Shown: piece by piece, positions 1 through 5,860 of the stretch
Numbering within the stretch: the stretch's first letter is position 1
Layout: every line of letters starts with the position of its first letter
NCBI GenBank assembly: GCA_003566935.1
Contig: PXBM01000248.1
Coordinates: 1 to 6,881 of the forward strand
Length of the DNA stretch: 6,881 nucleotides
Direction of reading: 5' to 3'
Source of the DNA: Syntrophomonadaceae bacterium
GTDB lineage: Bacteria > Bacillota > Dethiobacteria > DTU022
Made by a program: the position numbers and the translations under genes
The notes under the pieces: model-generated
The model's database searches: none
What the model saw: the letters and a program-made list of their open reading frames with translations, nothing else
Told to the model about the DNA's origin: nothing

Positions 1-152
1 ATGCTTTCAAGATGGTTTATAATTATTACTGTGAAAAATGTGTCGATTCCGATATGCGAACCGGAGCCTACATGTATTCCATCAAGCGCCTTGCTGAAGC
101 GATGAAATACAGGGGCTGGTTAAATGATACCCTCGAAAATACAACTAATTAA
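1..152 (+). CDS. C-terminal end of an unrecognised CxxC-containing protein (5' truncated)
   Basis: An open frame enters from the left edge (first full codon at 3) and ends at TAA 150-152, giving 49 visible residues. The tail contains YYCEKC (CxxC at visible residues 10 and 13), then a stretch rich in Tyr, Met and basic residues (GAYMYSIKRLAEAMKYRGW) that could form a helix, and a polar Asn/Thr-rich end. One CxxC would suit half of a zinc or iron-sulfur site, but the partner ligands, if any, lie outside the window. I do not recognise the family. The reading frame is supported by the absence of stops and by the strong ribosome binding site for korD starting 15 bases after its stop. Only 33 bases separate it from korD, with no clear promoter or terminator between, so it may be co-transcribed with the kor genes. 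Confidence 0.6.
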   Translation, partial: AFKMVYNYYCEKCVDSDMRTGAYMYSIKRLAEAMKYRGWLNDTLENTTN

Positions 153-168
153 AAGCATAAAGCATATA

Positions 169-174
169 AGGAGG
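169..174 (+). promoter_or_regulatory. Ribosome binding site setting the TTG start of korD
   Basis: AGGAGG lies 11 bases before TTG 186 and 14 bases before the in-frame GTG at 189. There is no in-frame ATG before the first ferredoxin motif, so a non-ATG start is needed. The spacing favours TTG 186, with GTG 189 a less likely alternative. Confidence 0.75.
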
Positions 175-185
175 ATCTGCCAACC

Positions 186-410
186 TTGGTGCAGGCCAAA
201 AGAAAGAAAGTAAACAGTGAACTTGATATTAACCGGTCCTGGTGTAAGGGATGCGGGATTTGCATTGCTTTCTGTCCGAAGGAAGCTCTGTTTTTAGACA
301 AAACAGGAAAGGCAAAAACAAGTCATGAAAAATGTACCATCTGCGGTATTTGCGAAACGTTTTGTCCTGATTTTGCAATATCGCTGGTGGAGAGGAGGCT
401 TTCTAATTAA
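186..410 (+). CDS. korD: 2-oxoacid:ferredoxin oxidoreductase delta subunit (2x[4Fe-4S] ferredoxin)
   Basis: This 74-residue ferredoxin-like protein is the electron-transfer subunit of a four-part 2-oxoacid:ferredoxin oxidoreductase. Two classic [4Fe-4S] motifs are visible: CKGCGICIAFCP at residues 20-31 and CTICGICETFCP at 50-61. Each has the CxxCxxCxxxCP pattern, so two cubane clusters are expected. The first 19 residues are basic and polar, with no signal peptide, which fits a cytoplasmic protein. It starts at TTG behind AGGAGG. Its TAA stop shares one base with the ATG of korA, so translational coupling is likely. Family role: it relays electrons from the cluster in the beta subunit to external ferredoxin. 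Small ferredoxins of this type also occur in pyruvate and branched-chain 2-oxoacid enzymes, so the subunit alone does not fix the substrate; the korA and korB neighbours do most of that work. Confidence 0.9.
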   Translation: MVQAKRKKVNSELDINRSWCKGCGICIAFCPKEALFLDKTGKAKTSHEKCTICGICETFCPDFAISLVERRLSN

Positions 411-1537
411 TGCCGGAATCAAAACCGGTTCTGATGCAGGGCAACGAAGCTTGTGCGGTTGGAGCGATTAATGCCGGGGTCCGCTTTTATGCCGGTTATC
501 CAATCACTCCTTCAACAGAAGTTGCCGAGCAGATGGCAGCAAAACTGCCTGATCTCGGTGGGGTATTTATTCAAATGGAAGATGAAATAGCCAGTATGGC
601 TGCAGTAATAGGGGCGTCGATCGGCGGAATGCGGACTCTCACTGCTACCAGCGGGCCCGGGTTTTCCCTGAAGCAGGAAAACCTGGGGTTTGCAATTATG
701 GCAGAAATTCCCTGTGTGATTGTTAATGTTCAGCGCATGGGCCCCAGTACCGGTGTTCCCACTGCCCCGGCTCAGGGTGATGTTATGCAGGCCCGGTGGG
801 GTACACATGGAGATCACCCGATCATTGTTTTTGCCCCATCTTCAGTTTATGAGTCATATTACCTGACCATTGCTGCTGTTAATTTGAGCCAGAAACTGAG
901 GCAGCCTATAATTGTTCTTTTAGATGAAGTTATAGGGCATATGCGGGAAAAGGTAACAATCCCGGAAGGCAAATTGATGGTTGAAAGATCAAGTGATAAA
1001 ACTGTGCCCGCGGACTACAAACCTTACGATGAAAAAGGTATAACTCCGCTGGTACCTTTTGGTTTTGGCCACTATTATCATGTGACCGGGCTGTTCCATG
1101 ATCAATATGGATTCCCAACAGGTGATCCGCCCCAGGTAGAACGGGCCCTGGATCGGATCCATGAAAAACTTGAAAAATACAGGGACGAAATTGTGCTTAC
1201 CAACTATATCGGCCATAAAGAGCCGCGGGTAGCTATTGTAACCTATGGCTGTACGGTTCGTTCTGCAAGAGCAGTAGTAAAAAAAGCTTACTGGCAAAAT
1301 CGCATGCCGGTGGGCCTGCTCAGTCTGCAAACTGTCTGGCCCTTCCCGGCTAAAGAAGTCGAGGAACTGGCTAAACAGGCTGATGTAATTATTGTCCCTG
1401 AGATGAACATGGGGCAGCTGGTTGGTGAAGTTGAACGTTATGCCGGCAGTGAGGCTAAAGTTATCCCCTTAAACCGTTATGATGGCGAAATGATCAGTCC
1501 GGATCAAATTTCTGAAGAAGTCGGGAGGTGGCTGTAA
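410..1537 (+). CDS. korA: 2-oxoacid:ferredoxin oxidoreductase alpha subunit (probably 2-oxoglutarate)
   Basis: The 375-residue alpha subunit carries the pyrimidine-binding domain of the thiamine-diphosphate active site and a C-terminal transketolase-like domain. Landmarks are GNEACAVGA (11-19), YPITPSTE (30-37), the acidic MEDE (56-59), which is expected to include the conserved glutamate that activates the cofactor, TSGPG (80-84), QRMGPSTGVPT (108-118) followed by AQGD (121-124), and EMNMGQL (331-337) near the end. The length suits the separate-alpha-subunit (KorA) class rather than a single-chain pyruvate enzyme. ATG 410 is preceded by AGGAGG at 393-398 and overlaps the korD stop by one base; its own stop overlaps korB by one base. 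Expected role: interconversion of 2-oxoglutarate and succinyl-CoA with ferredoxin in the cytoplasm. Substrate choice is inferred from overall resemblance to KorA; a branched-chain 2-oxoacid (Vor-type) is the main alternative. Confidence 0.88.
   Translation: MPESKPVLMQGNEACAVGAINAGVRFYAGYPITPSTEVAEQMAAKLPDLGGVFIQMEDEIASMAAVIGASIGGMRTLTATSGPGFSLKQENLGFAIMAEIPCVIVNVQRMGPSTGVPTAPAQGDVMQARWGTHGDHPIIVFAPSSVYESYYLTIAAVNLSQKLRQPIIVLLDEVIGHMREKVTIPEGKLMVERSSDKTVPADYKPYDEKGITPLVPFGFGHYYHVTGLFHDQYGFPTGDPPQVERALDRIHEKLEKYRDEIVLTNYIGHKEPRVAIVTYGCTVRSARAVVKKAYWQNRMPVGLLSLQTVWPFPAKEVEELAKQADVIIVPEMNMGQLVGEVERYAGSEAKVIPLNRYDGEMISPDQISEEVGRWL
1523..1528 (+). promoter_or_regulatory. Ribosome binding site setting the ATG start of korB
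   Basis: GGGAGG inside the end of korA lies 8 bases before ATG 1537. A GTG at 1528, in frame and 9 bases earlier, shares its first base with this site and so would have no spacing. That makes ATG 1537 the likely start. Confidence 0.8.
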
Positions 1538-2349
1538 TGGAACAGCTTACCCAGGATTTTTTACGAACTAAAAAATTACCGCATATCTGGTGCCCTGGTT
1601 GTGGAAACGGTATTGTTACAGCAGCTCTGGTCAGGGCCATTGAGCGGACAGGTTTTGAACAAAAAGACGTGGTTATTGTTTCAGGTATCGGCTGCTCTTC
1701 CAGGGCAGCAGGTTACCTTAATTTTAATACGCTTCACACCACGCACGGCAGGGCCCTGGCTTTTGCGACCGGTTTGAAAATGGCCCGCCCCGAATTAAAA
1801 CTTTTTGTTATTATGGGTGATGGTGACTGCAGTGCTATCGGCGGCAACCACTTTATTCATTCCGCCAGGAGAAATCTTGATTTAAATGCAATAGTTGTTA
1901 ATAACCATATTTATGGCATGACCGGCGGACAGCATTCACCGTTGACCCCAACAGGTAAAAAAGCAACTACTGCTCCCCGCGGTACCCTTGAACCTGCATT
2001 CGATATCCTGGAATTGGCAAAGGGTGCAGGAGCAACTTTCGGAGCCAAAGGTACTGCTGCTCAGCCTCGTCAGCTGGAACAGTTGATTCAAAGGGCCGCC
2101 AACCACAAAGGTTTTTCCGTGGTAGAAGCTTTGTCAACCTGTCCGATTGCTTACGGCCGGAGGAATAAATTGGGCGGAGCTGTAGATATGTTAAAAGAAA
2201 TGAAAGAGAAAAGTATTTCGGTTGAGCGTGCTGCCAAAGTGGATGAATCTGAGCTTGAAGGTAAAACCTTAACCGGTGTCCTTTATTCTATCGATGCTCC
2301 GGAATATTCCGAGGAGTATTACAAATCAATTGGCAAAGAAATCGGTTAG
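1537..2349 (+). CDS. korB: 2-oxoacid:ferredoxin oxidoreductase beta subunit (TPP-binding)
   Basis: Counted from ATG 1537 this is a 270-residue catalytic beta subunit holding the diphosphate end of thiamine diphosphate and the proximal [4Fe-4S] cluster. It opens with LPHIWCPGCGNGI (14-26), characteristic of KorB-type subunits. GIGCSS (50-55) and HTTHGRA (67-73) follow, then the cofactor/metal motif GDGDCSAIGGNH (94-105) and VVNNHIYGMTGGQ (120-132). Cys19, Cys22, Cys53 and Cys202 (in STCPIAYGRR) fit the four cluster ligands of the family. No membrane segment or signal peptide is seen. The start overlaps the korA stop as TAATG, which suggests coupled translation and equal amounts of alpha and beta. 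An upstream in-frame GTG at 1528 would add three residues but overlaps the ribosome binding site. The assignment to the 2-oxoacid oxidoreductase beta family is very firm; 2-oxoglutarate as substrate is likely but not proven. Confidence 0.9.
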   Translation: MEQLTQDFLRTKKLPHIWCPGCGNGIVTAALVRAIERTGFEQKDVVIVSGIGCSSRAAGYLNFNTLHTTHGRALAFATGLKMARPELKLFVIMGDGDCSAIGGNHFIHSARRNLDLNAIVVNNHIYGMTGGQHSPLTPTGKKATTAPRGTLEPAFDILELAKGAGATFGAKGTAAQPRQLEQLIQRAANHKGFSVVEALSTCPIAYGRRNKLGGAVDMLKEMKEKSISVERAAKVDESELEGKTLTGVLYSIDAPEYSEEYYKSIGKEIG

Positions 2350-2354
2350 AAAGC

Positions 2355-2360
2355 GGGGAG
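2355..2360 (+). promoter_or_regulatory. Ribosome binding site setting the TTG start of korC
   Basis: GGGGAG lies 6 bases before TTG 2367 in the short korB-korC gap. The next in-frame ATG falls at codon 24, beyond the GAGGQG motif that belongs at the N-terminus of the family, so the TTG start is well supported. Confidence 0.75.
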
Positions 2361-2366
2361 ATTACT

Positions 2367-2945
2367 TTGGGTAACAGGCAGGAAATATTGCTAACAGGAG
2401 CCGGTGGACAGGGCTTGATACTTGCTGCAATAATCATGGCGGCAGCTGCTGTAAATGATAACAAAAATGTGGTTCAGACACAGTCGTACGGCCCCGAAGC
2501 ACGGGGAGGAGCAAGTATGGCCGGGGTAATTATCGATGTTGATACTATCGAATATCCTAAAGTAACCAAACCTACCGTCCTGCTCTGCATGAACCAGGTT
2601 TCATTTAACAAGTATTTGCCCAAGGTTGAGCCCAACTGTGTTATTATAGCGGACTCAACTTTTGTCAGCGGTACATACAGCGATGACTACAATGTTCAAC
2701 TGTTTCCTATAACCAAATCGGCCAGGGAAATAATTAAGAAAGAAGTTGTTGCCAACATGCTGGCGCTGGGCGTGATTAATGCCGCAACTAACCTGGTTGA
2801 CCGGCAAATTTTCAAAGAGAGCATCTTTCAGATGGCGCCCAAGGGCAGTGGCGAGTTAAACCAGGAGGCTTTTGACCTTGGTTACAAGCTTTTTGGGGAA
2901 GGTGCCGGACAGAGGATTAACCTATCTGCAGAAAGCAATAAATAG
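2367..2945 (+). CDS. korC: 2-oxoacid:ferredoxin oxidoreductase gamma subunit
   Basis: The 192-residue gamma subunit belongs to the pyruvate/ketoisovalerate oxidoreductase catalytic-domain family, the part of these enzymes associated with CoA handling and assembly with the alpha subunit. It begins almost at once with GAGGQGLILA (11-20), a glycine-rich turn typical of the family. This is followed by QSYGPEARGGAS (39-50), the second hallmark, and later by ALGVINAATNLV near the middle of the C-terminal half. The length is close to the usual 180-200 residues, so it looks complete. The TTG start sits 17 bases after the korB stop. It is the last gene of the kor set, and a 221-base gap follows. With korD, korA and korB it completes the delta-alpha-beta-gamma set; no subunit is missing or fused. 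Confidence 0.9.
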   Translation: MGNRQEILLTGAGGQGLILAAIIMAAAAVNDNKNVVQTQSYGPEARGGASMAGVIIDVDTIEYPKVTKPTVLLCMNQVSFNKYLPKVEPNCVIIADSTFVSGTYSDDYNVQLFPITKSAREIIKKEVVANMLALGVINAATNLVDRQIFKESIFQMAPKGSGELNQEAFDLGYKLFGEGAGQRINLSAESNK

Positions 2946-2956
2946 GCATTAATGCC
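2945..2956. repeat. Perfect 12-base palindrome at the korC stop codon
   Basis: GGCATTAATGCC starts on the last base of the korC TAG stop. As RNA it could fold only as a 4-bp stem with a TTAA loop (or form dimers), and no U-run follows directly, so it is not a convincing terminator. It may be a weak 3'-end hairpin, a protein site or chance. Confidence 0.4.
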
Positions 2957-3010
2957 AACTCAATCAGATTGCCTGCATGGTTAATTAATTTTTAAAGATT
3001 TATATTCCGT

Positions 3011-3037
3011 GGTCTGCTTTTTAAGGGGCCTTTTTTT
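3011..3037 (+). terminator. Possible weak terminator after korC
   Basis: GGTCT (3011-3015) can pair with GGGCC (3026-3030), including two or three G-U pairs, around a T-rich loop. Seven consecutive T bases follow at 3031-3037. Position between two transcription units and the U-tract fit a terminator, but the stem is short and weak. Confidence 0.28.
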
Positions 3038-3063
3038 CTGCCCGGTGCTCTTTTAATTCTGCC

Positions 3064-3092
3064 TTGTATTTAAAAGAATGGAGCAGTATAAT
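3064..3092 (+). promoter_or_regulatory. Predicted sigma-A-type promoter for valS-folC
   Basis: A -35-like TTGTAT (3064-3069, matching the conserved TTG) is separated by exactly 17 bases from a perfect -10 box TATAAT (3087-3092). Transcription would begin near 3099, giving a leader of roughly 68 bases before the valS ATG. The region around it is AT-rich and free of genes. This is the best promoter match in the non-coding part of the window. Confidence 0.7.
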
Positions 3093-3166
3093 TATTTAGT
3101 GTGAGTTAAGAAGAAATTCTCGTTATCATAACTGCTTTATTCTCAATGTTGTAATGAGGTGACCAG

Positions 3167-5860
3167 ATGTCTGAAACTACGCTTCCCCCTGTTTATGAAC
3201 CTTCTGAGGTAGAAGCCAGCAGGTACCAGTTCTGGCTGGATGGTGAATACTTTAAAGCTGAAGGTAACCCCGATAAGGCACCCTATACCATAGTTATACC
3301 CCCGCCAAATGTAACCGGTTCTTTGCATATGGGGCATGCCCTTAACAATACGATCCAGGATATCCTGATCCGCTGGAAGCGGATGCAGGGCTATGACACC
3401 TTATGGCTGCCGGGCTGTGATCATGCCGGTATTGCCACTCAGAACGTGGTGGAAAAGCACCTGGCAGAGGAAGGCAAAAGCGCAGCAGAAATGGGACGCG
3501 AAGCATTCTTAGAGAAAGTCTGGGACTGGAAAGACACCTACCATGCCCGAATTACCAGGCAGCTTTACCGCTTAGGGGTTTCCTGCGACTGGTCTCGTGA
3601 ACGATTTACCATGGACGAAGGTTGTTCCAGGGCAGTGCGAAAAGTTTTTGTTGATCTTTTCAGAAAAGGCTTGATTTACCGCGGTGATTATATGATAAAC
3701 TGGTGTCCGCGCTGCCATACCGCGCTTTCTGATATAGAAGTCGAGCATGAAGACGAGGCATCATCAATTACTCATATCCGCTACCCTTTAACAGATGGTT
3801 CAGCTTCAATCACTGTAGCGACAACCCGCCCCGAAACGATGCTCGGTGATAGCGGAGTGGCTGTTCACCCCGAAGATGAACGTTATGCCGAACTGGTCGG
3901 TAAAAAAGTTACCCTTCCTCTTTTAAATAAAGAAATTCCTATTGTGGCCGATGACTATGTCGATCCCGAATTTGGCAGTGGTGCCGTTAAGGTTACCCCG
4001 GGCCATGATCCAAACGACTTTGCTATCGGGCAGCGCCACAATCTCGAAATAATCAAGGCTATCGATGAAGACGCAAAGATGACTGAAGCAACCGGTCCTT
4101 ACCAGGGGCTGGATCGTTATGACTGCCGTAAACAGGTGCTTGAAGACTTAAAAACCCTTGACCTAATTGAGAAGATTGAAGATTATGAGCATGCCCTGGG
4201 TCGCTGTCAGCGCTGCCATGTCGTAGTTGAACCGCTTATATCCAGGCAGTGGTTTGTTAAAATGAAACCTTTGGCTGAACCGGCCCTGGAAGCCGTGAAG
4301 GACGGCCGGACAGGCTTTGTTCCGCCTAGGTTCGCCCGTACCTATAACATCTGGCTTGAAAATATACATGACTGGTGTATTTCAAGGCAGATCTGGTGGG
4401 GGCACCGTATTCCGGCCTGGTATTGCGCATGCGGCGAAGTGATAGTCAGCTATACCGAACCGACTATCTGTCCTTCCTGTGGCGGCAGTAAGTTAGAACA
4501 GGATTCCGATGTCCTGGACACCTGGTTTAGTTCTGCGCTGTGGCCTTTTTCCACATTGGGGTGGCCGGAAAGAACGCCTGATCTGGAGCATTTCTACCCC
4601 ACTTCTGTCCTGGTGACTGCTTACGATATTATCTACTTCTGGGTAGCCCGAATGATGTTTACGGGGCTTGAATTTATGAAAGAAGTGCCGTTCCATACTG
4701 TTTACATTACGGGGCTTGTTCGTGATCCGCTGGGTCGCAAAATGAGTAAATCGTTGGGCAACGGTATTGATCCACTTGAAGTAATAGATAACTATGGGGC
4801 CGATACCCTGCGTTTTACCCTGGTTACCGGTCAGGCACCGGGCAATGACCAGCGCTTCAGGCAGGAAGCAGTTGAAGCCGGAAGAAATTTCGCCAATAAA
4901 ATCTGGAATGCTTCACGTTTTGTTTTGATGAACTTGACTGACCAGGATCAGGAAGAGTCTTCATTTGCTCCTTTCGATCCCGATAACCTCCCGGACAACC
5001 TGGACAGGGCCGATCGCTGGATCCTGCACCGCTACAATGAGACAGTCCAAAAAACTACAATGCTTTTAGATAAATATGAGCTGGGGGAAGCAGCACGTCA
5101 GGTCTACGAATTCCTCTGGAACGATTTCTGTGATTGGTACGTTGAAATAAGCAAGCACTACCTCTACCTTAAAGACGAAGGTGAACAGGCAGAATATGAT
5201 CGAAAACAGACCCGCAGCCTGCTGGTTTACGTCCTTGATGGGGTAATGCGCCTGCTGCATCCCTTTATGCCCTTTATCTCGGAAGAAATATGGCAGCAGC
5301 TTCCACACCGTAATGAAAAAGCACTCGTTGTTGCCGCCTGGCCCCAGGGCAACAGCAATTTGAACTTTGCAGAAGATGCAGAGGATATGGCCTCTTTACA
5401 GGAAGTGGCCAGGGCTATCAGAAACCTGCGCAGCCAGGTCCAAATTCCACCGGGCAAGAAAACAGCGGTCCTGATCAGAGCCGAAGGACGAATAGCTGAC
5501 TGCCTTGACCAGGAACGTCACCATCTTGGCAAGCTTGCTTTTGCTGAGCCCTTGACTATTAAAAATGAAATTGAGAAGCCCAAACAGGCTCTTGCGGCCA
5601 TTATCGGGGACGGAGTTGAAGTTTACCTGCCCCTGGAAGGTATAGTTGACCTGGAAGCGGAAACGGCAAGGCTTGAGAAAGAACTCGATGAACTGTTGAA
5701 AGAAATTAAAAAAACTGCGGGTAAACTTAGCAATAGAGATTTCAGGTCCAAAGCTCCAAAAGAAGTTGTCGCCAAGGAAAATGCACGCCGCGAAGAGCAG
5801 GAAAGCCGCCTGGTCAAGCTAAAACAGCGGTTAGAGGAGTTAAAGCAGGCAGATGGATAA
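3167..5860 (+). CDS. valS: Valyl-tRNA synthetase
   Basis: This complete 897-residue class I aminoacyl-tRNA synthetase charges tRNA-Val with valine using ATP in the cytoplasm. The ATP-binding HIGH motif appears as HMGH (54-57) after PPPNVTGSL, and KMSKS lies at 525-529. Between them sits the CP1 editing domain with ATTRPETMLGDSG (218-230), which removes misattached threonine. Cysteine pairs at 180/183, 347/350, 420/422 and 435/438 are probable zinc ligands; the third is CxC instead of the CxxC I would expect. DVLDTWFSSALWPFSTLGWP (448-467) is a ValRS hallmark. The anticodon-binding domain follows KMSKS, and residues about 828-893 form the charged C-terminal coiled coil typical of bacterial ValRS. 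Length is close to the usual ~880. ATG 3167 follows GAGGTGA at 3156-3162. A promoter lies just upstream, and the 3' end overlaps folC by 8 bases. Confidence 0.98.
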   Translation: MSETTLPPVYEPSEVEASRYQFWLDGEYFKAEGNPDKAPYTIVIPPPNVTGSLHMGHALNNTIQDILIRWKRMQGYDTLWLPGCDHAGIATQNVVEKHLAEEGKSAAEMGREAFLEKVWDWKDTYHARITRQLYRLGVSCDWSRERFTMDEGCSRAVRKVFVDLFRKGLIYRGDYMINWCPRCHTALSDIEVEHEDEASSITHIRYPLTDGSASITVATTRPETMLGDSGVAVHPEDERYAELVGKKVTLPLLNKEIPIVADDYVDPEFGSGAVKVTPGHDPNDFAIGQRHNLEIIKAIDEDAKMTEATGPYQGLDRYDCRKQVLEDLKTLDLIEKIEDYEHALGRCQRCHVVVEPLISRQWFVKMKPLAEPALEAVKDGRTGFVPPRFARTYNIWLENIHDWCISRQIWWGHRIPAWYCACGEVIVSYTEPTICPSCGGSKLEQDSDVLDTWFSSALWPFSTLGWPERTPDLEHFYPTSVLVTAYDIIYFWVARMMFTGLEFMKEVPFHTVYITGLVRDPLGRKMSKSLGNGIDPLEVIDNYGADTLRFTLVTGQAPGNDQRFRQEAVEAGRNFANKIWNASRFVLMNLTDQDQEESSFAPFDPDNLPDNLDRADRWILHRYNETVQKTTMLLDKYELGEAARQVYEFLWNDFCDWYVEISKHYLYLKDEGEQAEYDRKQTRSLLVYVLDGVMRLLHPFMPFISEEIWQQLPHRNEKALVVAAWPQGNSNLNFAEDAEDMASLQEVARAIRNLRSQVQIPPGKKTAVLIRAEGRIADCLDQERHHLGKLAFAEPLTIKNEIEKPKQALAAIIGDGVEVYLPLEGIVDLEAETARLEKELDELLKEIKKTAGKLSNRDFRSKAPKEVVAKENARREEQESRLVKLKQRLEELKQADG

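Noticed and set aside
1..105. ATG at position 1 as the start of a small gene
   Set aside because: That frame stops at 103-105 and shows no family features. The frame beginning at 3 runs to a stop just before the korD ribosome binding site and has a plausible CxxC motif.
512..1330. Several minus-strand frames opposite korA
   Set aside because: No ribosome binding sites or motifs are evident, and the sense strand encodes a well-conserved enzyme throughout.
3011..3043. GGGGCC...GCCC around the T-run as a riboswitch or T-box antiterminator
   Set aside because: The GGGC/GCCC pairing is only 4 bp with a 10-base loop, it lies upstream of the predicted valS promoter, and no T-box or known riboswitch core is visible.
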